This document shows, in pieces, positions 53,742 to 64,000 of a stretch of DNA of 64,000 bases (the first letter of the stretch is position 1; each line of letters opens with the position of its first letter). The notes beneath the pieces were generated by a model. That model searched no databases. It was not told the origin of the DNA and worked only from the letters and a program-made list of their open reading frames with translations. The stretch lies in the NCBI RefSeq assembly GCF_048564905.1, contig NC_133021.1:27291097-27355096 (forward strand), in the 5' to 3' direction. A program made the position numbers and the translations under genes. This DNA is from Vicugna pacos. Its lineage: Eukaryota > Chordata > Mammalia > Artiodactyla > Camelidae.

Positions 53742-53883
53742 CTTTTTTTTTTCAACTTTTTTTTTTTTGGCAGGGGAAGTTATTAGGTTTTACCTATTTA
53801 TTTTTAGAGGAGGTACTGGGGATTGAACCCAGGACCCTGTGTATGCTAAGCATGCGCTCTACCACTTGAGCTACACCCTCCCC
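53742..53883 (-). mobile_element. camelid tRNA-Ala-derived SINE with 14-bp target duplication
   Basis: On the minus strand it reads from the GGGGGAGGGTGTAGCTCA head through the anticodon arm GCATGCTTAGCATGC (AGC) and the B box GGTTCAATCCC to a T/A-rich tail. The direct repeat CACAGTAAACACTT flanks it at 53728-53741 and 53884-53897. The perfect duplication indicates a fairly young insertion. It lies in the MALRD1 intron in the same orientation as the gene. Confidence 0.93.
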
Positions 53884-54203
53884 CACAGTAAACACTTTTT
53901 TATCTTCTTGAGGCCATTTTTTTGAAGGATGCCATCTGGTTAACATGCAAACATCTAACCACTCCAATTCTTCAGAGAACACTTGATAACAACGCTACCC
54001 AGTCACAGGGCAGCAGGAGTGAATAAAATCTGTTAAGTACCGAATTCTTCTAAAGAGGTATTTTCACTAGAAATTTCAAAGTTACTCAGAGATTTGATCT
54101 CTTCCCTCATTCGTGTCTGCATTCTTCCCTACACCTCACCCTCCCCCAAAGGAAGAAAAATCTCCAATGTGACTTTTTTTTTTCTGCCTGAAGGTATTCC
54201 ACA

Positions 54204-54240
54204 AGGTCAAGTGACAAGGTCAAGGTCACTCTGCTGACCT
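54204..54240 (+). promoter_or_regulatory. cluster of four nuclear-receptor half-sites
   Basis: Three direct AGGTCA hexamers (54204-54209, 54217-54222, 54223-54228) and one inverted TGACCT (54235-54240) lie within 37 bp. Spacings are 7, 0 and 6 bases, so there is a DR0 and an inverted repeat with a 6-base spacer. The third site is inside TCAAGGTCA (54220-54228), the extended half-site bound by NR5A (SF-1, LRH-1) and ERR receptors. The cluster sits in a MALRD1 intron. The motifs are certain; any enhancer function is inference. Confidence 0.4.
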
Positions 54241-55994
54241 GATAAACCTATTTTTATAATGAGAGACCCAATCATTTCCAGCATGACCTTTCCTCACTTC
54301 TTTGTATTCAATCTATATCATAAATATTTATAAAATGAACCATTTATCATTAATTTTTTAACATTTCTTCTAGACATACTTCATTATTCTCACACAGATG
54401 TTTAAAACAGTGGGAACTATAGTTCTGGGACCAGGGAAAAATAGAGATGAATGAAATCCTTAGTTACTACAGTATAAAAAAAAAAGTCTTCTGAATATTC
54501 TCAGAGGAACTGGAATTTTACACATTTCATTTTCAATTTTTAACTAGCTTTCTAAGACTAGAACAGATTTGCAAATTTCAGACTACCTTTGGAGGTATAG
54601 AGATAGATTTATAGATACGGACTCAACACATACAAATTCTGGTGTGTTAGGGTTGTATTTTTAGGCAAATATTGAATAACTTGGAAGACATCAAAAATAT
54701 ATTTGATTAAAACGCAACTATTTGCCAAACTAAAGTTTAATATAATTTTGTATGATTTGCTATATATCCATCCTGGAGTACTCAGTTACGTCTCTCAAAC
54801 TCAGATCTGACTGTGTCACTTTCTTGCAAAAAATCTATCAAATGTGCCTGAAGAGGGAAGAGAGATGAGATCAGTCCCTGAGAGTTCAACAATGAAATCA
54901 ATTTAAGATGAGACAGGAAAGCTCCTAAGACAAACTAAAGGTTCAACATGTATCAAGACTGTGACAATGGCAGGATGCAGATGGGGCATACAAAACACCC
55001 ATAACAAGTACAGGTACTGCTGGGGAGTCCCTGAGCAAAGATTTAATGTCTCCTTCCCGGGCTTAGGGCTCGCTCTCTGCTGTGGAGACAGGGACACAAG
55101 AATATTATAATTTGAAGACAATACAGATTTAAATCATGTTATTGTCTCCCAGCCTGATACTTTGATCTGCTAGCAACTTTCTAGGTGTAATTTACTTTCC
55201 CTTCACTGTTCAGACGTAAAGGAATACATCAGTCAGAATCCATGCATTCAGATCTTACGGTGATTGCATTTCTCGCTGCAAATATAAATAAATGGCACAT
55301 TTATTCACTCATCAATCTCTCAGAAGCAAGATTCTGTGAAGTCATCTCCGAGTGCTTAGTTCATATGTAAAGTTAAATTTAGCTCCTAGTCTAGCTGACT
55401 TGAATCCTTTGGGGAATAGAAACAGAGGACCATGAAAACAGTAAAGGAAAGTGAAGGACCTTGCAAATACACAGTTATCACATAAAGATTCATTAAAAAA
55501 ATGTGTATGTTCAACACGTCACAAATGTTTTCTTCAGATTCCCACAGGACAACGGTCAAATCATTTTTTCTTCTTGGTTCTACAAAGTCTACTTTTTAAT
55601 GGGTCAATTTCAGTCCTTCCTTTCCCATGAAGGTATCATGGTGCCAACTACGACTAGTATTACTTTTTGGAAATATTTAACTGTATATTACTTTTATTGT
55701 TTCTCTTTCTGATGCTGAAATTCCCATAAATTCATTAAGGAATAAAGTCTTTGAGTGAAAGCAACCAATATTTCCCTTCTTTTCTTCTATCCATGGTTAT
55801 GGATAATAATCATGACATTTTCCAGTGCTTTCCAAAATTCCAGCATTGATGGACTTTATCCACAGCATGCATTCTTTCAACAGCTCTGACAATCCTTACC
55901 TGTCATCCTTAGTTCACTTTCTCCCTCCCTCACATATTCCAAGATGAACTCATTCAAACTCATTTTTTGGTCTGGTTCTGACCATTCCATTTTA

Positions 55995-56315
<321 letters not shown>

Positions 56316-56989
56316 TCATGGTGGAAGACAAAGAGGAAATTAGTGGCTAAAGCAGATGATCCAGAATTACAGTGATCCTGCAACATCATGTACTATTCAA
56401 AACCGTATTACAATATTATCCTGATAGTAATACGAGAACAGAACATTTCAGTTTGTCACACACAACTACTTCCACGGCTTATGTAAGTTCATTTCTCTAT
56501 AAGTCTGGTCTCAAAGTCAAAATGGGTGAGAAAATATTTTTGCATTACACACATTTCCTCCAAACACCTATTTGGTCAAGGTAATATATTTCTTCTCTCT
56601 TCTCATCCTTGCTTCTTAGATTTTAGTAGGGAATTTAGGAAGTTTATTATTCTGGCTTGGGAAATGCTGCCTAAAGCAAAAGTTACTAATCAATGTAATT
56701 ATTTTTTAAAACATACATTCATTTTAGAGATAAGAAAATTGTGAAACAGAAAAGTAAGGTTAAAACTATAATGATCTGACTTAATTTATTATAATCAGTT
56801 GCAGAAATGAAGTATGGTAAGCTGCATTAAATAACAAGTATTTCCCGGGTATTTAAAAATACTTTATTATTAACACTGCTTAGGTTTTCCTTCCATTCCA
56901 GAATAGTTAGAATTCGGGGGTTCAACTATGTCCTCACTGATTTTCCGCATGCTGGATCTATCCTTTTCTGAAGGTAGGGTGTGGAAATC

Positions 56990-58315
56990 TCCAACTGTAA
57001 TACGGATTCTTATCTTCTCTTTGTAGTTCTGTAAGTTTCTGTCTCACACAGGTTGACATTCTGTCATTAGGTACAGCCACAATAGGGACGGTCCTGTCTT
57101 CTTGGAGAAATGACCCTTTACTGTTGTGTAATACCGTTATTTATACCAGGTAACATTCCTTGCACTGAAGCCTGTTCTGTCTGAAATTAAAACAGCCACT
57201 CTTGCTTTCTTTCGATTAATGTAAGCATGGCATATATATTCCTCATATATTTACTTTCATCTGTAAGTATCTTAATTTCAAAGTGGGTTTCCTGCAGACA
57301 ACATGTAGCTGAGTCTTATTTTTTTATTCAGTCTGACAATCTGTCTTTTAACTGGTGCATTTAGACCACTGTCATTCACAGTAATTATTGATAAATGTGG
57401 ATTAATATCTACCATATTTGTTACTGTTTCCTATTTGCCCTTATTCTTTGTTTGTATTTTTGTCTTCTATTTTTCTGCCCTTTTCTGGTTTCAACTGATC
57501 ATTTTATATTATTTCATTTTTTCCCCTCCTTTCTTAACGTATGACTTTGTGGGAAATGTTTTACTATAAATAACAGATATAATCTTATTTAGATTTGTTT
57601 CAGTTTGGGCCTTTTTAAGTTTTTGCTCATTTCTTCCAAGCGGTTGAATTTTTTTTAGAATGAAGTTATTATTTATAATAGTTCTTCCTTACTATGCTTT
57701 TAATGTCAGTAGGGTTGGTAGTGATATTTACTTTGATTCCTGACATTAATAAATTGTTTTCTGCTTTCAGTTTAATCAGTTTATTCAGGGATTTACTACA
57801 TTTATTAATCTTTCAAATAAATAATTTTGGCCTTTTTAATATTCTCCTTTTGTTTTAATATCTAGTATTTTTATTTGTACTCAGATCAATGACTTTACAA
57901 TTTCTTTTCTTTGTAATATAAAAGCTTAACATTATTGATTACCTTTCACAGCTCATTCAGCAGTAACTGCAACCATTTTTTGTTCATCTGTGAATTTTAA
58001 TTATCACCCATTTTGAAATACTTTCCTCTTCACGCCTATAATTTCTTCTTGGAATGCATTATTTTTCAGTGAGTTATTTAAGTGTCAAAACTGTGACAAT
58101 TTTATAGCTATACATTATTATTGATACATCACTTAATTATGGTATGATACCAGATCACATCCTCTAACATTTAATCCTTTGATATTTATTGAGACTTGTT
58201 TTGTGCCATAGAATGTGATCATTTTGGGTGAACATTCCATTCACACTTGAGAAGAATGTGTTTACTGAGGATTGAGGTAGAGTTAAATTAGACAAAGGTA
58301 GTTGCTAGTACAATT
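56990..58315 (-). mobile_element. old L1 fragment, minus strand
   Basis: Contains the familiar antisense L1M lines TTTCAAAGTGGGTTTCCTGC, CAGTCTGACAATCTG, GGTGCATTTAGACCACTG, and further on TTATTGAGACTTGTTTTGTG and ACACTTGAGAAGAATGTG. Decayed and without a usable frame. Confidence 0.82.
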
Positions 58316-58738
58316 CAGATTTCCTATATATACATACTTTTTTTACTAAAAGCTTGATTTTTATTAAAGTACTTCTAAGTAAAGGAGTAAAGCAATAATA
58401 TTAAAGGTAGATGATTTTCCAATAGTACAGTAATACAGAATGGAGGAAAATAATACAAAGGCACACAGAATAAGAGAAAACTATTAAAACAGCTAAAAAT
58501 GTGAAGCCTAAGAATTAACGTTTCTGAAGTTCAATGACTAAGAATCCTGTAGATCTCCAAGTAAAACCAAGATACTGTAATAAAAGGGACATTTGTTTTT
58601 TGCCTCAGATTTCTTCATAGCAATCAATACTTGATGCCATAAGACCGCAGAAGCAATGTCTACAAAGTGCAAGGGGAAAAATACATGTGAACTGAAGCTA
58701 CTATAATCAGCCAAGTTGCTGTTTAAAAATAAAGCTAA

Positions 58739-58870
58739 TGGGGGAGGATATAACTCAAGTGTAGAGCACAGGCTTAGCATGCACAAGGTCTTGGGTTCAG
58801 TCCTCAGTGCCTCCTCTAAACATAAGTAAGTAAACCTAATTCCCTCCCTCTCTCAAAAAATAAGTAAAAT
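58739..58870 (+). mobile_element. camelid tRNA-Ala-derived SINE with 14-bp target duplication
   Basis: Head GGGGGAGGATATAACTCA, anticodon arm with TTAGCAT, a B-box-like GGTTCAGTCC, then CCTCCTCTAAA and the A-rich tail containing the CCTAATTCCCTCCC segment typical of this family. The direct repeat AAAAATAAAGCTAA lies at 58725-58738 and 58871-58884. Base changes in the A and B boxes suggest it is older than the copy at 24702. Confidence 0.93.
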
Positions 58871-59559
58871 AAAAATAAAGCTAACGGGCAATTCTCAAGC
58901 AAGAAAGTGAACAGAGCACCCAAGAGACACACTTTGGAGAAGGGAAGCAGGAGCTGCAGACTTGCTCAATGGCTACATTCAACCAACCAAGTGACCAGTC
59001 AAGACAAACAATTCAAAAATAAACTGCCATTAGGACTAAAAGCATCCATCTGAATGGTGCTTAGAGAATAAAAATGTTACAATGTTAAAAAACTAACAGA
59101 GTAAAGAACAACTGAAAAAAAAGAACAACTGGCTGCTGGAGGTTTCAGGGCAATTTTAGTGTAAGAATCTCCTCATTTTTCATAGTGGAGAGTCAAAAGA
59201 TTCTTACTAAAAGTGATGATGAGTTTAAAAAACAAAAAGAACCAACTTGCTCCTTTTAGAAATGAAAGTTAGCTATGTGAATCTATAATCCTCCAAGTGC
59301 TTTTTAGTACTTTCTTGTATTAGTCATCATTTGTGTTTTATAGTTCACTTATGTTTTAAAGAGTGGTTTAGATCATTATAAAGAATATGATGAAAGGATT
59401 ATTATGTAGCTAGTAAAAAGAATAATATAGTGTTATACAGATGTATGGAAAACCATGGATAACATGGAAAGATGTCTACAGTACACCCTGCAATGAATCA
59501 CAGGTCACACAGTCTCCAAAGACCTGTGATTGTAATCAAATGTAGTAACTTTTTTTTAC

Positions 59560-59945
59560 CTTTTTCTTGAAGTATAGTCAATTTACATTGTTGCATCAAT
59601 TTCTAGTATAGAGCACAATGCTTCAGTCACATACGAACACATACAGATTTGTTTTCATGTTTTTTTCACCATAGGTTACTACAAGATATTGAATATAGTT
59701 CCCTGTGCTATACAGTATGAACTAGTTGTGTATCTATTTTATATATATTAGTATCTACAAATCTCAAACTCTCAATTTATCCCTTCCCAACCCCTTCCCC
59801 ACCCCCGGTCACCATAAGTTTGTTTTCTGTCTGTGAGTCTGTTTCTGTTTTGTAAATAAGTTTTGTAAATAAAATACCATATGATATCACTTACATGTGG
59901 AATCTAAAATAAAAAAGAACATAAATACAAAACAGAAACATACTC
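59560..59945 (-). mobile_element. L1 3' end with inverted 5' segment
   Basis: 59560-59860 is a minus-strand L1 3' UTR, with the A tail seen as T at 59550-59558. 59866-59944 is the adjoining part of L1 in the opposite, plus orientation (AAATACCATATGATATCACT to GAAACATACTCA). The two pieces overlap by about 20 bases of L1 (ACAAAACAGAAACA). This layout is the known product of twin priming during L1 insertion. Confidence 0.82.
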
Positions 59946-60890
59946 AAATTCCAGTGTAGAGCACAATTTTTCAGTTATACATAAACATAATAAATTCAAT
60001 GTCACATTTTTTTCTCTGTGAGCTACCACAAGATCTTCTATATGTCTCTCTGAGCTATACAGTACAATCTTGTTTATCTATTCTACATTTGCCTGTCAGT
60101 ATCTACAAATTTTGAACTTCCCGTCTATCCCTTCCCACTCCTCTCCCCCTTGGCAACCATAAGTTTGTGTTCTATGTCTATAAGCCTGTTTCTGTTTTGT
60201 ATTTATGTTTTTTTTTTTTTTTTGATTCCACATATGAGCGATCTCATATGGTATTTTTTTTCTGGCTTACTTCACTTACAATGACATTCTCCAGGAACAT
60301 CCATGTTGCTGCAAATGGTGTTATGTTCTCTTTCTGATGGCTGAATAGTATTCCATTGTATAAATATACCACTTCTTCTTTATCCAGTCATCTGTTGATG
60401 CACATTTAGGCTGTTCCCATGTCTTGGCTACTGTAAATACTGCTGCTATGAACATTGGGGTGCAGGTGTCTTTTTGAAGTGGGGTTCCTTCTGGATATAT
60501 GCCCAGGAGCGGGATTCCTGGGTCATATGGTAAGCATACTCCTAGTCTTTTGAGTAATCTCCATACTGTTTTCCACAGTGGCTGCACCAAACTGCATTCC
60601 CACCAGCAGTGTAGGAAGATTCCCTTTTCTCCACAGCCTCTCTAGCATTTGTGATTTGTGGACTTTTGAATGATGTCCATTCTGACTTGTGTGAAGTGAT
60701 AACTCACTGTAGTTTTGATTTGCATTTCTCTGATAATTAGTGATATTGAGCATTTTTTCATGTGCCTATTGATCATTTGTATTTCTTCCTTGGAGAATTG
60801 CTTGTTTAGGTCTTTTATCCATTTTTGGATTGGGTTGTTTTTTTTTCTTATTAAGTTGTATGAGCTGCTTGTTATTTTGACAAGTTGTTG
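59946..60890 (-). mobile_element. 5'-truncated L1 (ORF2 end and 3' UTR), minus strand
   Basis: On the minus strand it encodes the ORF2 C-terminal region ([27 protein letters not shown]) with breaks, then the 3' UTR. The 3' UTR is of the same family as the L1 at 26742, but the last 45 bp or so and the A tail are missing where it meets the inverted L1 piece at 59945. Confidence 0.9.
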
Positions 60891-61644
60891 TTAATTTCTG
60901 AGCTCCTCAAATACAGAACCGGATGGTAGGAATTACACAATTGCCTTTTTATAATTCTCCTGGTAAATTATAAAGCTAACAGTGTTAATGAAGATGTTCT
61001 AAAACTGAGCATGTTTTTAAGGACTCATATCTTATAAAATCATATATTTAGGATACTTTTCATATTATTTATTTTTAAGTAAACAGATATGATGCAGCAT
61101 AAAGCCAATGAGTGATTAATTTGATAAGTTAAAAAAAAGTACCGCTTAGGATTATGTGATAACAGTGATTCTCTATTAAGTTCTGTTTGAATATTGCAAC
61201 TGAAAGTGAAATTGTGCAAAATCGTAATTATATGTGAAACAGTGTCCAAAACTAAAATACTTGAGAAGAATCTAAGTTGCAACAGGTCAAGGTGTATTTA
61301 AACACAGATTTAAAACACATTTGAACAATTGCTCAAATATTTTTAGTCAATTTTATCAAAATGAGAGCAAAATGATTCTGCTGTCAAAACTCTCAGGTAC
61401 CTACTTTCAGTGCACAGGACAAAGGATGGCAGGTAAACATTCTGCCTGAAGCCACAGAAATTCCTGGATAAAGAATCTACTCTATTTTGTTACACAGGAC
61501 TTTTTAGGAATTTTCAACCTGGTTGAGGTATCAAAAATCTGTTTATTTATGGACATATTCTTACAGTTAGCATAGTTCAGATAAAAGTGTTTAAATACAC
61601 AAGGTAAACTCTATGCTCTTTGTAGTTAAGTTGGGGAATATTAA

Positions 61645-61738
61645 AATTATATTGTATGTATATATATAACTGAATTCCTTTGCTGTACACCTGAAACTAA
61701 CATTGTAAATCAATTCACTTCCATTTAAAAAATTACAT
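61645..61738 (+). mobile_element. L1 3' tail fragment
   Basis: About 90 bp ending GTACACCTGAAACTAACATT and TCAATTCACTTCCATTTAAA. This is the 3' end type common in cetartiodactyl L1s. Confidence 0.75.
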
Positions 61739-62774
61739 AGGTTTTACCATTGTTCCTATACTATTTTTGGAGTGTTTCAGACTACTAAGATGGAATTATC
61801 ATACCGCCCAGCAAGAAATTTTTCGAACAATGAAGAATGGCTTAAAAGAATCACTTGTAGTTTTCAAGAGAACTTTAAAATGACAAACTTAAGAAAGCAT
61901 CAGGACCAATATGATTTTTAAAATGGCTTCATTTGTCAATAAGGCTAACACTGATTTCTAATATTTTCAAAGATAGAGAATTTTTTCTGTCATCATTTCT
62001 GTCACCAAATAAGCAGGATGGCATTTTCTCTTCAATTGCTAACTTAATTTTAAAATTTACATGTGAAACTATTTTCAAAATTTACTCTGTCCCCAAATAG
62101 ACTGTAATTCCTACGGTCTCTTTTAGTTCAGGTTGCTAACGTTCTCTTAAGTACCCTCTCAAAGGACTGGGGGGTATATCTCACTAAAATAATAATGAAC
62201 CCCAACTCACCATCTTGCTTATAGTCGGAACTCTTGTCCTGGTTAAGAATAAAAAATGAAGTAATTCAGTTGCACTTCTGTTGGAAAATTTAGCAGCCCA
62301 TGAGGACCAGATTCCCACACAGACCAGCATCTAGAAAGGCCATTTGTATAAAGAAATCATGTGTGTTGCTGAAAAACACGTTTGTTTAAAAAAAATCATA
62401 CAGATATTGCTATGTGAATCTCTATAATGTAAATCATATTTTGCTTTTGATATTTACTAGAGTTTTGAAGATAGGAAAGTTTAATTCTAACATAGCAGTG
62501 GGGAAAACACAAGTAGGTATAAGTTGTTTGAATTTCACAGCACTGTGGTACGAAGGAGCAGCTCAGAATTGCATTTGCCACTATTTCAGCAGTCTTCTGT
62601 GCAGATGCCATCTCCTGGCATTTCATGGAGTAATTAATGCCAGTGCCAGACAGGTGTGCCACCAGGAAGAAAATGATCACCTGTCTGCAGCTATGTCATC
62701 AATCACACCAGCTTCTCACTTTCTAAATGCTATCATTTTCAATCGATCAATATCTTTATAAGTATAAAATATGA

Positions 62775-62872
62775 AAATATATACAAAATATACAAATATT
62801 GAATCATTGTGTTGTACACCTGAAACTAACATGTTATATGTCAATTACAACTCAATAAAAAAGAAAATAAAT
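62775..62872 (+). mobile_element. L1 3' tail fragment
   Basis: Contains GAATCATTGTGTTGTACACC, TGAAACTAACATGTTATATG and an A-rich end. Same 3' end type as the fragment at 61645. Confidence 0.78.
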
Positions 62873-63289
62873 ATAATTTGGTGGTTTTTTTAATTTTATG
62901 TCTTACATAGTGACAAGAACCAAAAGAAGAGTATAAAAAGTAATAGTAGGAGTGGATATTCTTGACATGATCTTGATTTTAATGGAAATACTTCCTTCCA
63001 TTGCTCCCTTCTTCAATTGATAGACTATTTTTAACATGTTAAAGTAACACTAGTGTATGTATATTATAAGAAATGATTGCTAAATTTAAACAAATATTTT
63101 CAGCACCTATCAGTTTCTTGTGACTTGGTTAAATTAACAGTCTCTTATATTGAAGTATTCTTAAAACGTAAGATGCTCATCTCAAAGCGTATAATATAAT
63201 TATTACATTACTGAAGTTAGCTTGCTAGCATTGTAAGTTTTTGCACATTTATATTCACAGAGAGTTCAAACTATAGTTTTTCTTAATTT

Positions 63290-63755
63290 TCTAATTTTTG
63301 GAAGCTTCATTATCAGTGATATATTAGCTTCATAAAATAAATTCTATGATTTCATATGGTTGAAAGTTTCTTTGAGCATTATCAGTTTATTAAAATTTGA
63401 TAAAAACTCAGGGGTATCTACCCCAGGAGACAAAATTGGACATTGGTTGATAACTTTATCTGATAATGTCCTATTCAGGCTTTCTGCTTCATTAGTTAAT
63501 TTTGGTCATTTTTCTTCCAAAAAAATTAACTATTTCATTGACATTGTCAAATGAGCACAGTTATTGGTCTCCAAATGCTTATTAATTCTTTAGCACACCT
63601 ACATTAATCTGTGTTTTCCTCCATTTTATAAATTAAAAAATCAGTATTTTGTCTACTTTTAAAAATAATATACTCTTGTATTTACATTTGAATTGTTTTC
63701 TGTTTTCCAAGTTAGTATTTTATTTCTCCTGATTTTCTTAATATGACTGTATTCT
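63290..63755 (-). mobile_element. old L1 ORF2 fragment
   Basis: Antisense ORF2-like text (CTTTCTGCTTCATTAGTTAA, TTCTTCCAAAAAAATTAAC, TTTCATTGACATTGTCAAA). Decayed; the plus-strand open frame at 63360 is a shadow. Confidence 0.6.
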
Positions 63756-63960
63756 TTAAAATGTTTTATTTTGAAATAACTTCAAACTTATAGAAAAGCT
63801 GCAAGAACAATAGAAGTATTTTCCAGGTACTCTTTAAATTTTCAAATGTTTGCATTTGCTCCATTTGTTCTATCTATATATGTATATGCATATCTATAGA
63901 TGCATTTTTCAGAAGGATGTGAAAAACGAGATACAGTACCATTTTATCAGCACTTCTATG
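63756..63960 (-). mobile_element. old L1M 3' UTR fragment
   Basis: TTTTGAAATAACTTCAAACTTATAGAAAAGC-type opening (63769-63799), the same 3' UTR theme as at 11795, followed by decayed sequence to near the window end. Confidence 0.55.
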
Positions 63961-64000
63961 TTTCTTTCATATAATCAAGGATATTTTCTTGTATAACCAT

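Noticed and set aside
60321-60590. 89-codon minus-strand frame with clear protein character
   Set aside because: It is real coding ancestry but belongs to the C-terminal end of L1 ORF2, not to a host gene.
62396-62761. Overlapping open frames on both strands
   Set aside because: No domain, no cysteine pattern of LDLa or MAM, and no clear splice sites; treated as chance.

Overview
This is a piece of a mammalian nuclear genome, almost certainly a camelid (camel, llama or alpaca group). The main clue is a tRNA-Ala(AGC)-derived SINE present in four copies: head GGGGAGGGTATAGCTCA, B box GGTTCAATCCC, AAATAAATAAA tail. This is the camelid SINE type. Several L1 copies end in cetartiodactyl-style 3' tails. 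The sequence is AT-rich, with long introns, MIR, L2, L1, MaLR and hAT fossils, and no bacterial-type gene packing.

The only gene I can defend is on the minus strand. Four exons read in the order 56296-56049, 52347-52056, 32775-32530, 30290-30133. All have consensus splice sites, and their phases chain perfectly (1-0, 0-1, 1-1, 1-0). Together they encode one whole MAM domain, a linker, one whole LDL-receptor class A module, and the first two thirds of a second MAM domain. MAM/LDLa alternation over very large introns fits MALRD1 (Diet1), an intestinal secretory-pathway protein that affects FGF15/19 output and bile-acid balance. The window is an internal slice of that gene: neither start nor stop is proven here.

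Layout by region. 1-20.8 kb: intron or downstream DNA with old L1, L2 and MIR pieces and simple repeats. 20.8-23.6 kb: two weak minus-strand exon-like segments, a membrane-spanning stretch followed by a short acidic tail, in compatible phase but unproven. 22.2-29.0 kb: L1 3' ends, two with clean target-site duplications, and a solo ERV LTR. 30.1-32.8 kb: two MALRD1 exons around an intron holding an MLT1 LTR split by a later L1. 32.8-52.0 kb: a 19 kb intron with L1 ORF2 and HAL1-like fossils, an ERV LTR and two hAT elements. 52.0-56.3 kb: two MALRD1 exons, with a tight cluster of nuclear-receptor half-sites and a camelid SINE between them. 56.3-64 kb: upstream intron dominated by L1 pieces, including one with a 5' inversion.

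I see no RNA gene, CRISPR array or bacterial mobile element, and no clearly new multi-gene system. The observations most worth a second look are the half-site cluster at 54204-54240, the membrane-plus-tail exon pair, a possible L1 3' transduction inside the MLT1 LTR, and the inverted L1 near 59.9 kb. Repeat family names come from memory of consensus sequences and were not checked by search.
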